Assembly: GCF_023712105.1 (NCBI RefSeq)
Contig: NZ_JAMLJI010000001.1
Span: 372,001-436,000 of the forward strand
DNA: 64,000 nucleotides
Source of the DNA: Larsenimonas suaedae
GTDB taxonomy: Bacteria > Pseudomonadota > Gammaproteobacteria > Pseudomonadales > Halomonadaceae
Reading direction: 5' to 3'
In this document: positions 8,750-17,735 of the stretch, one piece after another
Layout: each line of letters begins with the position of its first letter
How positions within the stretch are numbered: the first letter of the stretch is position 1
Position numbers and translations under genes: made by a program
Notes under the pieces: model-generated
What the model saw: only the letters and a program-made list of their open reading frames with translations
What the model was told of the DNA's origin: nothing
Databases searched by the model: none

Positions 8750-10498
8750 GTGAGACGCTTTATGGAGCACGCCATCCAACTGAGTTACGGCCAGGCCTTC
8801 GTGGCGACCGACAAGCGCCACCATCGCTCCTCGATGGCGGTTCAGGTGCCCGTCGATGACACCTTGGTGTCCCAGGGCGCCTGTGCGCTCATTGCCGATT
8901 CCACCTCGAAAAACGCCATTGCGCGTCAGGCCGGCGATCTATCGATTCGCGGATTTCTTGCCGATTATTATTCGACGCCTGAACACTGGGACGTGAAAAC
9001 CGCGGCGACCCGGGTGTTGCGCGCCCTGAACGGGTGGTGCTTCAGTCAAAGCCGCTTCGTCAAGGGCGGCGGGTATGTGAGCTCCCTGTCGGCGCTGGTG
9101 CTCAAGGAGCGCCAGGCCCATCTGTTTCATGCCGGTGACACGCTGGTGTTTCGGCTGCGTGGTGCCGAGTTCGAGCAGATTTCCCGCGATCACGTCACCG
9201 ACATCGGCGGCTACCTTTATCCCTCCCGTGCACTCGGCATGGACGCAAGCGTCGATATCGATTATCTGACGCTGCCCCTCAAGCAGGGCGATATTTTCCT
9301 GTTCACCACTCAGGCCGTGCGTGGGACGCTGTTGCCGTCGGATTACGTCAGTGAAATTCGACGGCATGCGCATTCGCTCGATGAGGCGTGTCGGTATTTG
9401 GCCAAGGCTGCCGCCGAGCGGGCAAGCGAGCGCGGCTATGACGGTCATTCCTTCTGCTTTCAGATGGTGCGGGTCGACCAGCTGCCCGAAGAGCGAGTCG
9501 AGGCGCCCAATCTGCATTATGGCAAGCTGCCGATTCCGCCGGAGTTGAATGAGGGTGATCGTTTTGAAGGGTTCGAGGTGCTCGAAGGGTTATCGCCACG
9601 GGGCAAGGCGCGCGTCTATCGGGTTCGAGATATTGACAGCGGTCAGCACCTGATCATGAAAACCCCGAGCCCCGAGCTTGCCCTCAAGGACACGTATCTG
9701 AAGCACTTCATGCTTCAGCAGTGGGTGGCCGAACGGATCAATTCGCCGTTTATCGTTAAATCGGTCGCTCAAAAGCGCCCGCGGCGCTATCTCTACTACC
9801 TGATGGAAAACGTGGAAGGAGAGCGGCTGAGCACCTGGCTCGAGCGTCATCCAAACGCCACGCTTGCCCAGCGTCTCGACATCGCCCAGCAGCTCTGCAA
9901 GGCCGTTCATGCGCTTAACCGCAAGAACGTACTTCACCAGCGGATCTGCCCCAGCAACATCATGCTCGATCAGCATGATCAGGTGATTCTGATTGACTTC
10001 GGGACCTGTCATTTTCTCGAGCAGGACAGTCAGGAAACCGCGCGGGAGCTGGTCCGGGAGGTCGGTCTCACGCCGCACAGCGCGCCTGAGTATGCGCTCG
10101 ATGGCAATATCAGCCGGCGCAGTGATCAGTACTCGCTGGCCTCGGTGATCTACTGGATGATTGCAGGGCATCTGCCCTATGGGGAGGGTGTGCTGGCGGT
10201 CAAAAGTGAAGCTGACCTGGAGGCAATGACATATACGCCATTGAGCAAACCGGGGTCCGTGCTGCCGCCGGTGCTCGACGAAACGCTCGAACGGGCCTTG
10301 ATGCCGAAGAAACCGTTGCGGTTTAGGCGCTTGTCAGAGCTGGTTTACGGACTCAAGCTGACGCGTCAGGCCATGCATGGTCCCGTGAAGGATGACTCGT
10401 TGGATGTGGAACCTGCCTCGCTTGGAGACCCGGCCCGGCGCTGGAAATGGCTGACCGGTCTTTTGATCATTGCGCTGATTGCGAGTTTCTGGCTATAG
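8750..10498 (+). CDS. Membrane-anchored PP2C phosphatase / Ser-Thr kinase fusion with degenerate catalytic motifs
   Basis: 582 aa: an N-terminal PP2C-like domain (about residues 1-245), a protein-kinase-like domain (about 270-550) and one C-terminal membrane helix (about 566-580), so the domains face the cytosol. This architecture is known as a bifunctional kinase/phosphatase. Key residues look lost. In the PP2C half the metal Asp of the C-terminal DG motif is replaced (TTQAV, Q188) and the N-terminal acidic site reads HHRSS, although D50 and the GD at 129-130 remain. In the kinase half the catalytic loop is HQRICPSN (396-403) instead of HRDxKPxN, so the catalytic Asp and the loop Lys are missing; IDFG (D416) and the ATP-site lysine (K304) remain. 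A GTG start at 8750 is used here; ATG 8762 is equally possible, as neither has a clear ribosome binding site. Divergent from ppa, convergent with pfp. It may be a pseudoenzyme. Confidence 0.8.
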   Translation: MRRFMEHAIQLSYGQAFVATDKRHHRSSMAVQVPVDDTLVSQGACALIADSTSKNAIARQAGDLSIRGFLADYYSTPEHWDVKTAATRVLRALNGWCFSQSRFVKGGGYVSSLSALVLKERQAHLFHAGDTLVFRLRGAEFEQISRDHVTDIGGYLYPSRALGMDASVDIDYLTLPLKQGDIFLFTTQAVRGTLLPSDYVSEIRRHAHSLDEACRYLAKAAAERASERGYDGHSFCFQMVRVDQLPEERVEAPNLHYGKLPIPPELNEGDRFEGFEVLEGLSPRGKARVYRVRDIDSGQHLIMKTPSPELALKDTYLKHFMLQQWVAERINSPFIVKSVAQKRPRRYLYYLMENVEGERLSTWLERHPNATLAQRLDIAQQLCKAVHALNRKNVLHQRICPSNIMLDQHDQVILIDFGTCHFLEQDSQETARELVREVGLTPHSAPEYALDGNISRRSDQYSLASVIYWMIAGHLPYGEGVLAVKSEADLEAMTYTPLSKPGSVLPPVLDETLERALMPKKPLRFRRLSELVYGLKLTRQAMHGPVKDDSLDVEPASLGDPARRWKWLTGLLIIALIASFWL

Positions 10499-10520
10499 CG
10501 CCAGGGCGATGCCCTGGCGC
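10498..10520. terminator. Hairpin between convergent genes (10-bp stem)
   Basis: GCGCCAGGGC / GCCCTGGCGC with a 3-nt loop, directly after the stop of the PP2C/kinase gene and 12 bp from the pfp stop. T runs are poor on both sides, so it is a likely but imperfect shared terminator. Confidence 0.55.
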
Positions 10521-10531
10521 ATATACGTCCT

Positions 10532-11791
10532 TTACAGAGAGAACGGCGCCAGTTTCTGGGGAACGCCGACCAGCTTGAGCTGGGCGTAATCCGGTAGGCC
10601 GTTAACGTAGGGCGGCTCGTCCTCACCCTGAATCAGCGGCTCCAGGTAGTCGCGGCAGGCCTGCGTGATGCCGAAGCCGTCTTCACGGATGTAATCTTCC
10701 GGCATGAATTTTTCCTGATTGGCCACCTCGGACAGCGGCGCGTCGAAGATCGACCATTCAAACGGTGATTGATTATCGCGGCGGATGGCCGGCATCACGG
10801 CGTTCTTGCCTTCGATCGCACACTCGACAGCACGTACGCCGACGGCGTAGGCCTGTTCGACATCGACCTTGGACGCCAGATGGCGCGCCGAACGCTGCAG
10901 GTAGTCAGGCACGGACCAGTGATACTTGTAGCCCAGATCCTGCTTGATCATGCCCGCAAGCGTCGGGGCAACGCCGCCGAGCTGGCGGTGGCCGAAGGCG
11001 TCGGTGTTGCCTGCGTCGGCCAGGAAGGTGCCGTCTTCGTAACGAACGCCTTCGGAGACCACGATCACGCAGTAGCCATACTGCTTGACGGTTTCGTCGA
11101 CCTTGCGCATGACCCGGCGGCGATCAAACGCGATCTCGGGGAACAGCACCATGTGCGGAGGTGCACTGCCTTCGCCGCCACCCAGGGCGCCGGACGCTGC
11201 GATCCAGCCGGCGTGGCGGCCCATCGCTTCCATGACGAACACCTTGGTGGAGGTGGCGCACATCGACAGAACGTCAAGCGCGGCTTCTCGAACCGAGGTG
11301 GCGATGTATTTGGCGACCGAGCCAAAGCCCGGCGAGCAATCGGTCAGCGGCAGGTCGTTATCGATGGTCTTGGGAACGTGAATGGCCTGAAGCGGATAGC
11401 CCATGCGCTCCGAGAGCTGAGAGACTTTCAGGCAGGTATCTGCACTGTCGCCGCCGCCGTTATAGAAGAAGTAACGGATGTTGTGGGCTTGAAAGACTTC
11501 GATCAGGCGCTCGTACTGGACGCGATGGGTGTCGATGTCCTTGAGTTTGTAGCGGCAGGAGCCGAATGCACCGCCTGGCGTATGACGAAGGGCGGCAATC
11601 GATTCATCGCTTTCTTCGCCGACGTCAATCAGATTCTCCGTCAAGGCGCCGATGATGCCATTGCGCCCGGCGTATAGCGTGCCGATCTTGTCACTGTGTT
11701 TGCGGCACGTTTCGATCACGCCACATGCGCTGGCGTTGATTACTGATGAAACGCCACCGGACTGCGCATAAAAGGCATTGTATCTGGTCAT
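10532..11791 (-). CDS. pfp: 6-phosphofructokinase, pyrophosphate-type
   Basis: Phosphorylates fructose 6-phosphate, probably with PPi rather than ATP, reversibly. 419 aa. Two features argue for PPi: the donor loop reads YNGGGDSADT, with Asp at the position that is Gly in ATP enzymes, and the catalytic block reads PKTIDNDL, with the Lys that replaces Gly of ATP enzymes. MEAMGRHAGWIA and GYKYHWSVPDYLQRSARH are further family blocks. The GGGDS form (first Asp replaced by Gly) matches a subgroup I recall from other proteobacteria. Upstream is a 174-bp gap shared with divergent mpl. A PPi-using glycolytic enzyme near ppa suggests both draw on one PPi pool. Confidence 0.93.
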   Translation of the reverse strand: MTRYNAFYAQSGGVSSVINASACGVIETCRKHSDKIGTLYAGRNGIIGALTENLIDVGEESDESIAALRHTPGGAFGSCRYKLKDIDTHRVQYERLIEVFQAHNIRYFFYNGGGDSADTCLKVSQLSERMGYPLQAIHVPKTIDNDLPLTDCSPGFGSVAKYIATSVREAALDVLSMCATSTKVFVMEAMGRHAGWIAASGALGGGEGSAPPHMVLFPEIAFDRRRVMRKVDETVKQYGYCVIVVSEGVRYEDGTFLADAGNTDAFGHRQLGGVAPTLAGMIKQDLGYKYHWSVPDYLQRSARHLASKVDVEQAYAVGVRAVECAIEGKNAVMPAIRRDNQSPFEWSIFDAPLSEVANQEKFMPEDYIREDGFGITQACRDYLEPLIQGEDEPPYVNGLPDYAQLKLVGVPQKLAPFSL

Positions 11792-11965
11792 GGAAGCATC
11801 CTGCTGTTTTATGTGTTCTGCTCTCTCTCATCCCGCGGGCATCGCTGTCGGCCGTCGGGTGCGGCCGCCATCTTAGTCGAAAGCGATGACAGCCGCGAGA
11901 CTGAGACTGACGACTTATCGATCCCCATGCTAGTCTGATCCGGCTTTATCGATGAGTCATAAATC

Positions 11966-13342
11966 ATGCATGTTCATATTCTAGGTATTTGCGGCACCTT
12001 CATGGGCAGCCTTGCGCTGCTGGCCAAGGCCCGGGGCGACCGGGTTACCGGCAGTGACGCCAAGGTCTATCCGCCCATGAGTACCCAGCTCGAGGCGCAG
12101 GGCATCGAGTTGCTCGATGGTTTTGATCCAGCCCATCTCGATCCAACGCCGGATCTGGTGATCATCGGCAACGCGCTCTCTCGGGGCAACCCCGAGGTCG
12201 AGGCGGTGCTCGATCGCAAGCTTCCTTATACCTCAGGGCCTGAATGGCTTGCGCGTCACGTGCTGCCCGGCCATACGGTGCTTGCGGTGGCGGGCACGCA
12301 CGGCAAGACCACGACCAGCAGCATGCTGGCCTGGATCCTTGAGCATGAAGGGTTGGCCCCGGGCTTTCTGATCGGCGGCGTGCCGGATAATTTCGGCCTT
12401 TCTGCGCGCCTTGCGGGCGGGGATAAACCGATGTTTGTGGTCGAGGCCGACGAATACGACACCGCGTTTTTCGATAAGCGCTCCAAGTTAGTGCATTACC
12501 GTCCCGATGTGGCGGTGCTCAATAACCTCGAGTTCGATCACGCCGACATCTTTCCAGACCTCGCCGCAATCGAGCGTCAGTTTCATCATCTTGTGCGCAC
12601 TGTTCCCGGGAAGGGCCGCCTGGTCGTTGCTGACGACACACCTGCACTCGACCGGGTATTGGCGCTTGGGGCGTGGACGCCCATCGAGCGTTTTGGAAGC
12701 GCCGGCAGCGACTGGCAGGTGTCGATTGCCCGTGGCGGGCGCTCGCTAACGCTTTATCACGCCGGTGCCTCGTTTGAGCTTGAGTGGACGCTTTCCGGTG
12801 CGCACAACGCTCAGAACGCGCTGGCGGCGCTTGCGGCTGCATACGCGGTCGGTGTGCCGGTCAGTCGCGGCGTCAAGGCGCTGCACGCGTTCAAATCGCC
12901 CAAGCGGCGACAGGAGGTGCGCGGTGAGGTGCGGGGTGTAATGGTCATCGACGATTTCGCCCATCACCCGACCGCCATTGCAGCCACGCTCGACGGGCTT
13001 AAATCCCAGAGTGATGAACGAGGTGGCCGACTTTGGGCCGTGATTGAGCCGCGGTCGAACACCATGCGCCTGGGCACCATGAAAGAGCGATTGAATGAAA
13101 GCGTCGTGTCCGCTGACGGCGTCTGGTGGTATCAGCCGCCGACACTGGACTGGTCGCTTGAGCATCTTCTCGATACGGCTGAGCGCCCGGCAGAAGTGCA
13201 CCGCGATATCGATGCACTGGTCGAGCGCGTCTGTGAGACCGCCGAAGCCGGCGATGTGATCGTTGTTATGAGCAACGGCGGGTTCGAAGGCGTGCACGAG
13301 CGCCTTCTCAAGGCCCTCGCGACACGCTCACACATCGATTGA
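11966..13342 (+). CDS. mpl: UDP-N-acetylmuramate:L-alanyl-gamma-D-glutamyl-meso-diaminopimelate ligase
   Basis: Peptidoglycan recycling enzyme that joins the recovered murein tripeptide to UDP-MurNAc with ATP, in the cytosol. 458 aa, the family length (E. coli 457). Domains follow the Mur ligase plan: N-terminal nucleotide-binding domain starting MHVHILGICGTFMGSLALLA, central ATPase with AVAGTHGKTTTSSMLAW (P-loop) and VEADEYDTAFFDKRSK, C-terminal domain with VIDDFAHHPTAI and EPRSNTMRLG. It opens a block rich in cell-wall genes. Confidence 0.97.
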   Translation: MHVHILGICGTFMGSLALLAKARGDRVTGSDAKVYPPMSTQLEAQGIELLDGFDPAHLDPTPDLVIIGNALSRGNPEVEAVLDRKLPYTSGPEWLARHVLPGHTVLAVAGTHGKTTTSSMLAWILEHEGLAPGFLIGGVPDNFGLSARLAGGDKPMFVVEADEYDTAFFDKRSKLVHYRPDVAVLNNLEFDHADIFPDLAAIERQFHHLVRTVPGKGRLVVADDTPALDRVLALGAWTPIERFGSAGSDWQVSIARGGRSLTLYHAGASFELEWTLSGAHNAQNALAALAAAYAVGVPVSRGVKALHAFKSPKRRQEVRGEVRGVMVIDDFAHHPTAIAATLDGLKSQSDERGGRLWAVIEPRSNTMRLGTMKERLNESVVSADGVWWYQPPTLDWSLEHLLDTAERPAEVHRDIDALVERVCETAEAGDVIVVMSNGGFEGVHERLLKALATRSHID

Positions 13343-13368
13343 CTGAGTTTGACCGGCGGGAAGGTACC

Positions 13369-14829
13369 CTAGACCGGCGGGAAGAACAGTACACGGGCGG
13401 CCATCAGAAGTACGGTGGCTGCCCCCAGCGCCTTCCAGGGCAATTGGGTGATTGGCCGGTAGGCAAACCGGTGGTAGCTGATGCGCACGACCGCGCACAT
13501 CGCGAATCCGAGCAGGGTGCCGCCGAGCAGGTCGCTGACCCAATGAACCCCCATCATCAGGCGTGACCACGCCATCAGCGCGATCAAAAGCGTTGCCCCG
13601 CAGTAGATCCAGTGGCGCCGTGCCGGGCTCTTAACGCCGTCTGCCATGAAGGCCGCTGCCAGGCCGTATACGACCACTGCGCCCGAGGTATGCGCGCTTG
13701 GAAATGAAAATGAGCCTTCCAGGTAGTCCGGAGTCATCGGGCGAGGCCTACCGACCCAGGCCTTGAACAGGATATTGGCAAGCCCGATGCCGCCGATGGC
13801 GAGCGCCCAATGGAGCAGGGCCGTGCCATAGCGCTGCCAGATGAGCCACAGTGTCCAGGGGGCTAGCAAAATGACGATACCGAGTTTGTCACCGACCTTT
13901 GCAAGCACTAGCGCCAGTTGAGATGCCAGCGGCACATCGAGCGATTTGAAAAACGCATTGGCGTTGTGATCGAGTGCGAACGGCGCCGGATGATGCGCGA
14001 CAATCACTGCAAGTACGCCAAAGCCTGTCGCTGAGGCAAGAAAAAGCGCCAGAGACGGTATGGGAGGCGCGCCGCCGGGGACGTTCATTCGAAATGAAAG
14101 CCAGGTGCGCCGGCCCCATTTCGAGCGCCTGGCGCCTGCCAGCGCAAGCCGGTAGAGCGCGCCCATGCGCTCTGCGTGCTGGCGGCCCCAGGTAAACATC
14201 CACGCCAGAAAAATCAAGGCGCCGCCAAGGGCAAGAAGCCAGCCGAAACTGTCCTGATACGGGCCAAGAAACGCCTTCCAGGTTCGACCCAGATAATACC
14301 CCGGCAACACGTAGACGGGCGCCCAGGCAAGTGCCGAGGCGATGTTGACTACAAAAAATCGGGTTGAGGGCATGTTGCACATGCCGGCAATGAGCGGGAT
14401 GACCGGGCGCAGCGGGCCGATGAAGCGCCCAAGCACGACGGAGGTGGCGCCGTAGCGCTCAAAAAATCGTTGTCCTTTTTTCAGTGCCTCAGGATAACGA
14501 CTCAGCGGCCATATCGAGGCAACCCGGTGGCGATAGCGGTGGCCGAGCCAGAAGCTGATCGCATCCCCGAGTACAGCGCCTGCAGTGGCAAAGGCCAGGG
14601 CCAGGGGGACTGACATCGAGTCGTGGCCGGCCAGTGAGGCGAGTGCTGTAATGACAACCACGCCGGGGAAGGCAAGCCCGACCAGGGCAAGTGATTCCAG
14701 TAGTGCCACCAGCCCCAGCGCGGTAAACAACAGAAGTGGGTCTCGGGCCAGAGGCTCGAGCCAGTTCATGACATCCATGTGATTGCGTATCCAAGCGTTT
14801 GGCAGAGGTGGCCATTCTGCCATAGGCAA
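13369..14829 (-). CDS. DedA-family membrane protein fused to a PAP2 phosphatase
   Basis: 486 aa with two membrane domains. Residues about 15-215 form a DedA/SNARE-associated domain (GLAFPGVVVITALAS, GDAISFWLGHRY, RFFERYGATSVVLGRFIGPLRP). Residues about 260-480 form a PAP2 phosphatase whose catalytic signature is complete: KAWVGRPRP, PSAHTSG and SRLMMGVHWVSD. DedA proteins have been linked to undecaprenyl-phosphate flipping, and PAP2 proteins include undecaprenyl-pyrophosphate phosphatases, so one chain might dephosphorylate and recycle the lipid carrier; this is inference. Substrates such as phosphatidic acid or PGP are also possible. The first Met is used; a second at residue 18 is an alternative. 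It ends 27 bp from the convergent mpl stop. Confidence 0.9.
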   Translation of the reverse strand: MPMAEWPPLPNAWIRNHMDVMNWLEPLARDPLLLFTALGLVALLESLALVGLAFPGVVVITALASLAGHDSMSVPLALAFATAGAVLGDAISFWLGHRYRHRVASIWPLSRYPEALKKGQRFFERYGATSVVLGRFIGPLRPVIPLIAGMCNMPSTRFFVVNIASALAWAPVYVLPGYYLGRTWKAFLGPYQDSFGWLLALGGALIFLAWMFTWGRQHAERMGALYRLALAGARRSKWGRRTWLSFRMNVPGGAPPIPSLALFLASATGFGVLAVIVAHHPAPFALDHNANAFFKSLDVPLASQLALVLAKVGDKLGIVILLAPWTLWLIWQRYGTALLHWALAIGGIGLANILFKAWVGRPRPMTPDYLEGSFSFPSAHTSGAVVVYGLAAAFMADGVKSPARRHWIYCGATLLIALMAWSRLMMGVHWVSDLLGGTLLGFAMCAVVRISYHRFAYRPITQLPWKALGAATVLLMAARVLFFPPV

Positions 14830-14846
14830 CCCTGCGTATTGTCATT

Positions 14847-14875
14847 TTTACTTGTACAAGGCGCTGCCTTATAGT
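14847..14875 (+). promoter_or_regulatory. Candidate sigma70 promoter for proA
   Basis: TTTACT, 17-bp spacer, TATAGT, ending 39 bp upstream of the proA ATG. Reasonable spacing and -10; the -35 is partial. Confidence 0.45.
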
Positions 14876-14914
14876 GGGTTTTCAACCATTCAAAAACATC
14901 GGTGAAGGTGCTTC

Positions 14915-16192
14915 ATGACGCAGACTGTGGCTGATACCGCTTCCGTGAACGATTATATTCGCCGCTTGGGCCGTACTGCCCGAGAGGCTAGCCAAGTCCT
15001 GCGCAGTGCGCCAACCGCGATCAAGAACCAGGCATTGCTGGCCATGGCGCAGGCGCTTGAAGTTGAACGCGAGGCGCTCAAGGTGGCCAACGACGAAGAT
15101 TTGACTCGTGCGCGCGCCAATGGGCTCAGCGAGGCCCTGATCGACCGGCTGGCCCTGACCGATGCGCGCATCGACAGCATGATCAAGGGGCTTGAAACGG
15201 TCGTGTCCCTGCCGGACCCCGTTGGCACCATCGATCAATTGAAAGCGCAGGCCAACGGGCTTCGCATCGGCAAGCGTCGTACCCCGATCGGTGTCATCGG
15301 CATCATTTATGAGTCGCGCCCGAACGTGACCATCGATGCCGCGGCGCTGTGCCTAAAGGCCGGCAATGCTGCGATCCTGCGCGGTGGCTCTGAGGCCAGT
15401 GCCTCCAATGCCGCGATCGCGCGGTGCGTCGTACGTGGCCTTGAGGCGGCAGGGCTCCCTGCGCACTGCATCAGCGTGGTCGAGACCACCGATCGAGCCG
15501 CCGTGGGTGCTCTTATTCAAGACAGTGAACACGTTGATCTGATCATTCCGCGCGGTGGCAAGTCGCTGATCGAGCGCATTTCCCGTGACGCCACGGTGCC
15601 GGTGCTCAAGCATCTGGAAGGCCTGTGCCACGTGTATATCGATGCGTTCGCGGATCTTTCCATCGCGGAGGATATCGCGTTCAATGCCAAGTGTTTCCGG
15701 TACGGCATCTGCGGCGCGATGGAAACCCTGTTGGTGCATGAGTCGGTCGCCACTCAGGTGCTGCCGTCACTGTGCGCACGCCTTGAAGCGTACGGCGTTG
15801 AACTGAAAGGCTGTCCCGCTACATGTGAGGTCGTCGAGATGGCAGCTGCAAGCGAGGAGGATTGGGCGACTGAATACCTCGGTCCGACACTTTCGATCAA
15901 GACAGTCGCCTCGCTCGATGAGGCGATGAAGCACATCAATCACTACGGCTCGCACCACAGCGACGCGATCGTGACCGAGCATCTCTCCAACAGCGAACGG
16001 TTCATGTCAGACGTTGATTCGAGCTCGGTCATGCTCAACGCGCCGACCTGCTTTGCCGACGGCGCTGAATACGGGCTCGGCGCTGAAATCGGTATTTCCA
16101 CCGATAAACTGCACGCCCGTGGGCCTGTGGGCCTTGAAGGGCTTACTACCCAGAAGTACATCGTGCTCGGGCAGGGTCAGCTTCGTGGTTAA
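14915..16192 (+). CDS. proA: Glutamate-5-semialdehyde dehydrogenase (gamma-glutamyl phosphate reductase)
   Basis: NADPH-dependent reduction of gamma-glutamyl phosphate to glutamate semialdehyde, second step of proline synthesis. 425 aa, family length about 415-425. Aldehyde dehydrogenase fold; [46 protein letters not shown] and the catalytic cysteine in [15 protein letters not shown] are visible. The residue after the catalytic Cys is Gly where Asn is common (CNAMETL); the effect is unknown. Its stop overlaps the nadD start by 8 bp, so the two are probably co-translated. proB is not nearby. Confidence 0.97.
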   Translation: MTQTVADTASVNDYIRRLGRTAREASQVLRSAPTAIKNQALLAMAQALEVEREALKVANDEDLTRARANGLSEALIDRLALTDARIDSMIKGLETVVSLPDPVGTIDQLKAQANGLRIGKRRTPIGVIGIIYESRPNVTIDAAALCLKAGNAAILRGGSEASASNAAIARCVVRGLEAAGLPAHCISVVETTDRAAVGALIQDSEHVDLIIPRGGKSLIERISRDATVPVLKHLEGLCHVYIDAFADLSIAEDIAFNAKCFRYGICGAMETLLVHESVATQVLPSLCARLEAYGVELKGCPATCEVVEMAAASEEDWATEYLGPTLSIKTVASLDEAMKHINHYGSHHSDAIVTEHLSNSERFMSDVDSSSVMLNAPTCFADGAEYGLGAEIGISTDKLHARGPVGLEGLTTQKYIVLGQGQLRG

Positions 16193-16823
16193 ACGCTGGG
16201 CCATGCTTGGAGGAACTTTCAATCCGGTGCATCTGGCGCACCTGCGAAGTGCCATCGAGCTCAAGGAAACGCTTGGGCTTGATGAGGTGCGCATGGTGCC
16301 GTGCCACGTGCCGCCCCACCGGGATGAACCACAAACGCCCGCGCATCAGCGCCTTGAAATGCTGTCACTGGCCCTTGAGGGCGTGCCAGGGGTGATTGCC
16401 GATGATCGAGAGCTTCGTCGTGATGGGCCCTCGTTTTCACTCGATACGCTCAAGTCGTTTCGCGGTGAGCTTGATAAAGATGACTCGTTGATCATGGCGA
16501 TCGGCGAAGACGCGTTTTCCAAGCTTGACCGCTGGCGCGCCCCCGAAGCGCTGTTTGAGCTTGCCCATGTGGTGGTGATCGCCCGCCCGGATCATGGCCT
16601 TGACGTGCCGGCCGGGCTCAGTGATTTTCTTGCCGCGCGTCGAGCTCATTCGGCCGAGGCGCTGTCCGGGCCAAGCGGGCGTTGGCTTGCATTGAGCCTC
16701 GCCTCGCCCATGGCTATTTCCTCGACCGATATTCGCGCACGACTCAGGCGCGGTCAGGATATTCGGTATCTGGTGCCCGAGGTGGTTCGACATTACGTCG
16801 AACGCCACGGGCTGTACCTTTAA
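16185..16823 (+). CDS. nadD: Nicotinate-nucleotide adenylyltransferase
   Basis: Adenylates nicotinate mononucleotide to deamido-NAD, the central step of NAD synthesis. 212 aa from the GTG at 16185. This start is preferred because it puts eight residues before the [12 protein letters not shown] nucleotidyltransferase loop, as in E. coli NadD, and has AGGGT upstream inside proA; ATG 16203 would trim the first beta strand. The C-terminal SSTDIRARL motif binds the nucleotide. It overlaps proA by 8 bp and leads to rsfS and rlmH, a conserved order. Confidence 0.95.
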   Translation: MVKRWAMLGGTFNPVHLAHLRSAIELKETLGLDEVRMVPCHVPPHRDEPQTPAHQRLEMLSLALEGVPGVIADDRELRRDGPSFSLDTLKSFRGELDKDDSLIMAIGEDAFSKLDRWRAPEALFELAHVVVIARPDHGLDVPAGLSDFLAARRAHSAEALSGPSGRWLALSLASPMAISSTDIRARLRRGQDIRYLVPEVVRHYVERHGLYL

Positions 16824-16888
16824 TTAATACTGGCGAAAGTTGATCGGCCCAGTACAATGCCGCTTTTTCATCGAACTGACAGGACACT

Positions 16889-17248
16889 ATGCAAACCGAA
16901 GCCCTGAAGACACTGGTTGTAAACGCGCTGGAAGACACCAAGGCGCAGGATGTCGTCACCATGGATGTTGCCAAGCTGACCAGCGTGACCGACGTGATGG
17001 TCGTTGCCAGCGGAACCTCGAGCCGCCACATCAGTGCGTTGGCCAACGGGGTTGTCAAGGACGTCAAGGAACAGGGCATCCAGCCCATCGGCGTTGAAGG
17101 CAAGCAGGGCAGTGAGTGGGTGCTGGTCGATCTTGGCGATGTGGTCGTCCACATCATGACGCCGGCCACCCGTGAGCTTTATGACCTCGAGCGCCTCTGG
17201 AGTGACCTGCCGACCGACCTGGAACGCGATGGCAAGGCCCGCTCGTGA
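16889..17248 (+). CDS. rsfS: Ribosomal silencing factor RsfS
   Basis: Binds ribosomal protein L14 and blocks joining of the subunits when nutrients are scarce. 119 aa, slightly longer than E. coli YbeB (105). The Iojap/RsfS fold is recognised from KAQDVVTMDVAKL, TDVMVVASGTSSRH, EGKQGSEWVLVDLGDVVVH and the C-terminal YDLERLW. The stop overlaps the start of rlmH by 4 bp (GTGA), so translation is coupled. Confidence 0.95.
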   Translation: MQTEALKTLVVNALEDTKAQDVVTMDVAKLTSVTDVMVVASGTSSRHISALANGVVKDVKEQGIQPIGVEGKQGSEWVLVDLGDVVVHIMTPATRELYDLERLWSDLPTDLERDGKARS

Positions 17249-17712
17249 AGCTTCGAATACTCGCGGTCGGTACCAAAATGCCGGGGTGGGTGGAACAAGG
17301 CGTTTCAGAATACGTCAAACGCATGCCGCGTGAGATGCCGGTGGAATTTGTCGAAATCGCGCCGGGCACGCGTTCGAAAAACAGTGTGACCGACAAGGCG
17401 ATTGCCCAGGAAGGGGATCGCATGCTGAGCAAGCTCCGCGAGCAGGATCTGGTGGTCACACTCGAGGTGACCGGGCGCGCCTGGAGCACCGAAACCCTGT
17501 CGGACCGGCTCGGTGAATGGCGACAAGAGGGGCGTGACGTTGCCCTGATGGTCGGAGGCCCGGATGGGCTCGACCCGCGTATCAGCGCCCGCGCCGAACA
17601 GCGCTGGTCGCTGTCGGCATTGACGCTTCCGCACCCGCTGGTCCGGATCGTGCTGGCCGAGCAACTGTATCGCGCCTGGAGTCTGCTGGCGGGGCATCCT
17701 TATCACCGCTGA
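17245..17712 (+). CDS. rlmH: 23S rRNA pseudouridine-1915 N3-methyltransferase
   Basis: SPOUT-class methyltransferase that modifies pseudouridine 1915 of 23S rRNA on the assembled 70S ribosome. 155 aa, exactly the family length. The knotted SAM site is visible as MVGGPDGLDPRISARA and LTLPHPLVRIVLAEQLYRAW, ending in the conserved HPYHR tail. GTG start at 17245 overlapping the rsfS stop. Confidence 0.97.
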   Translation: MKLRILAVGTKMPGWVEQGVSEYVKRMPREMPVEFVEIAPGTRSKNSVTDKAIAQEGDRMLSKLREQDLVVTLEVTGRAWSTETLSDRLGEWRQEGRDVALMVGGPDGLDPRISARAEQRWSLSALTLPHPLVRIVLAEQLYRAWSLLAGHPYHR

Positions 17713-17735
17713 TCTGACCTGAAGTAAGAATCGAC

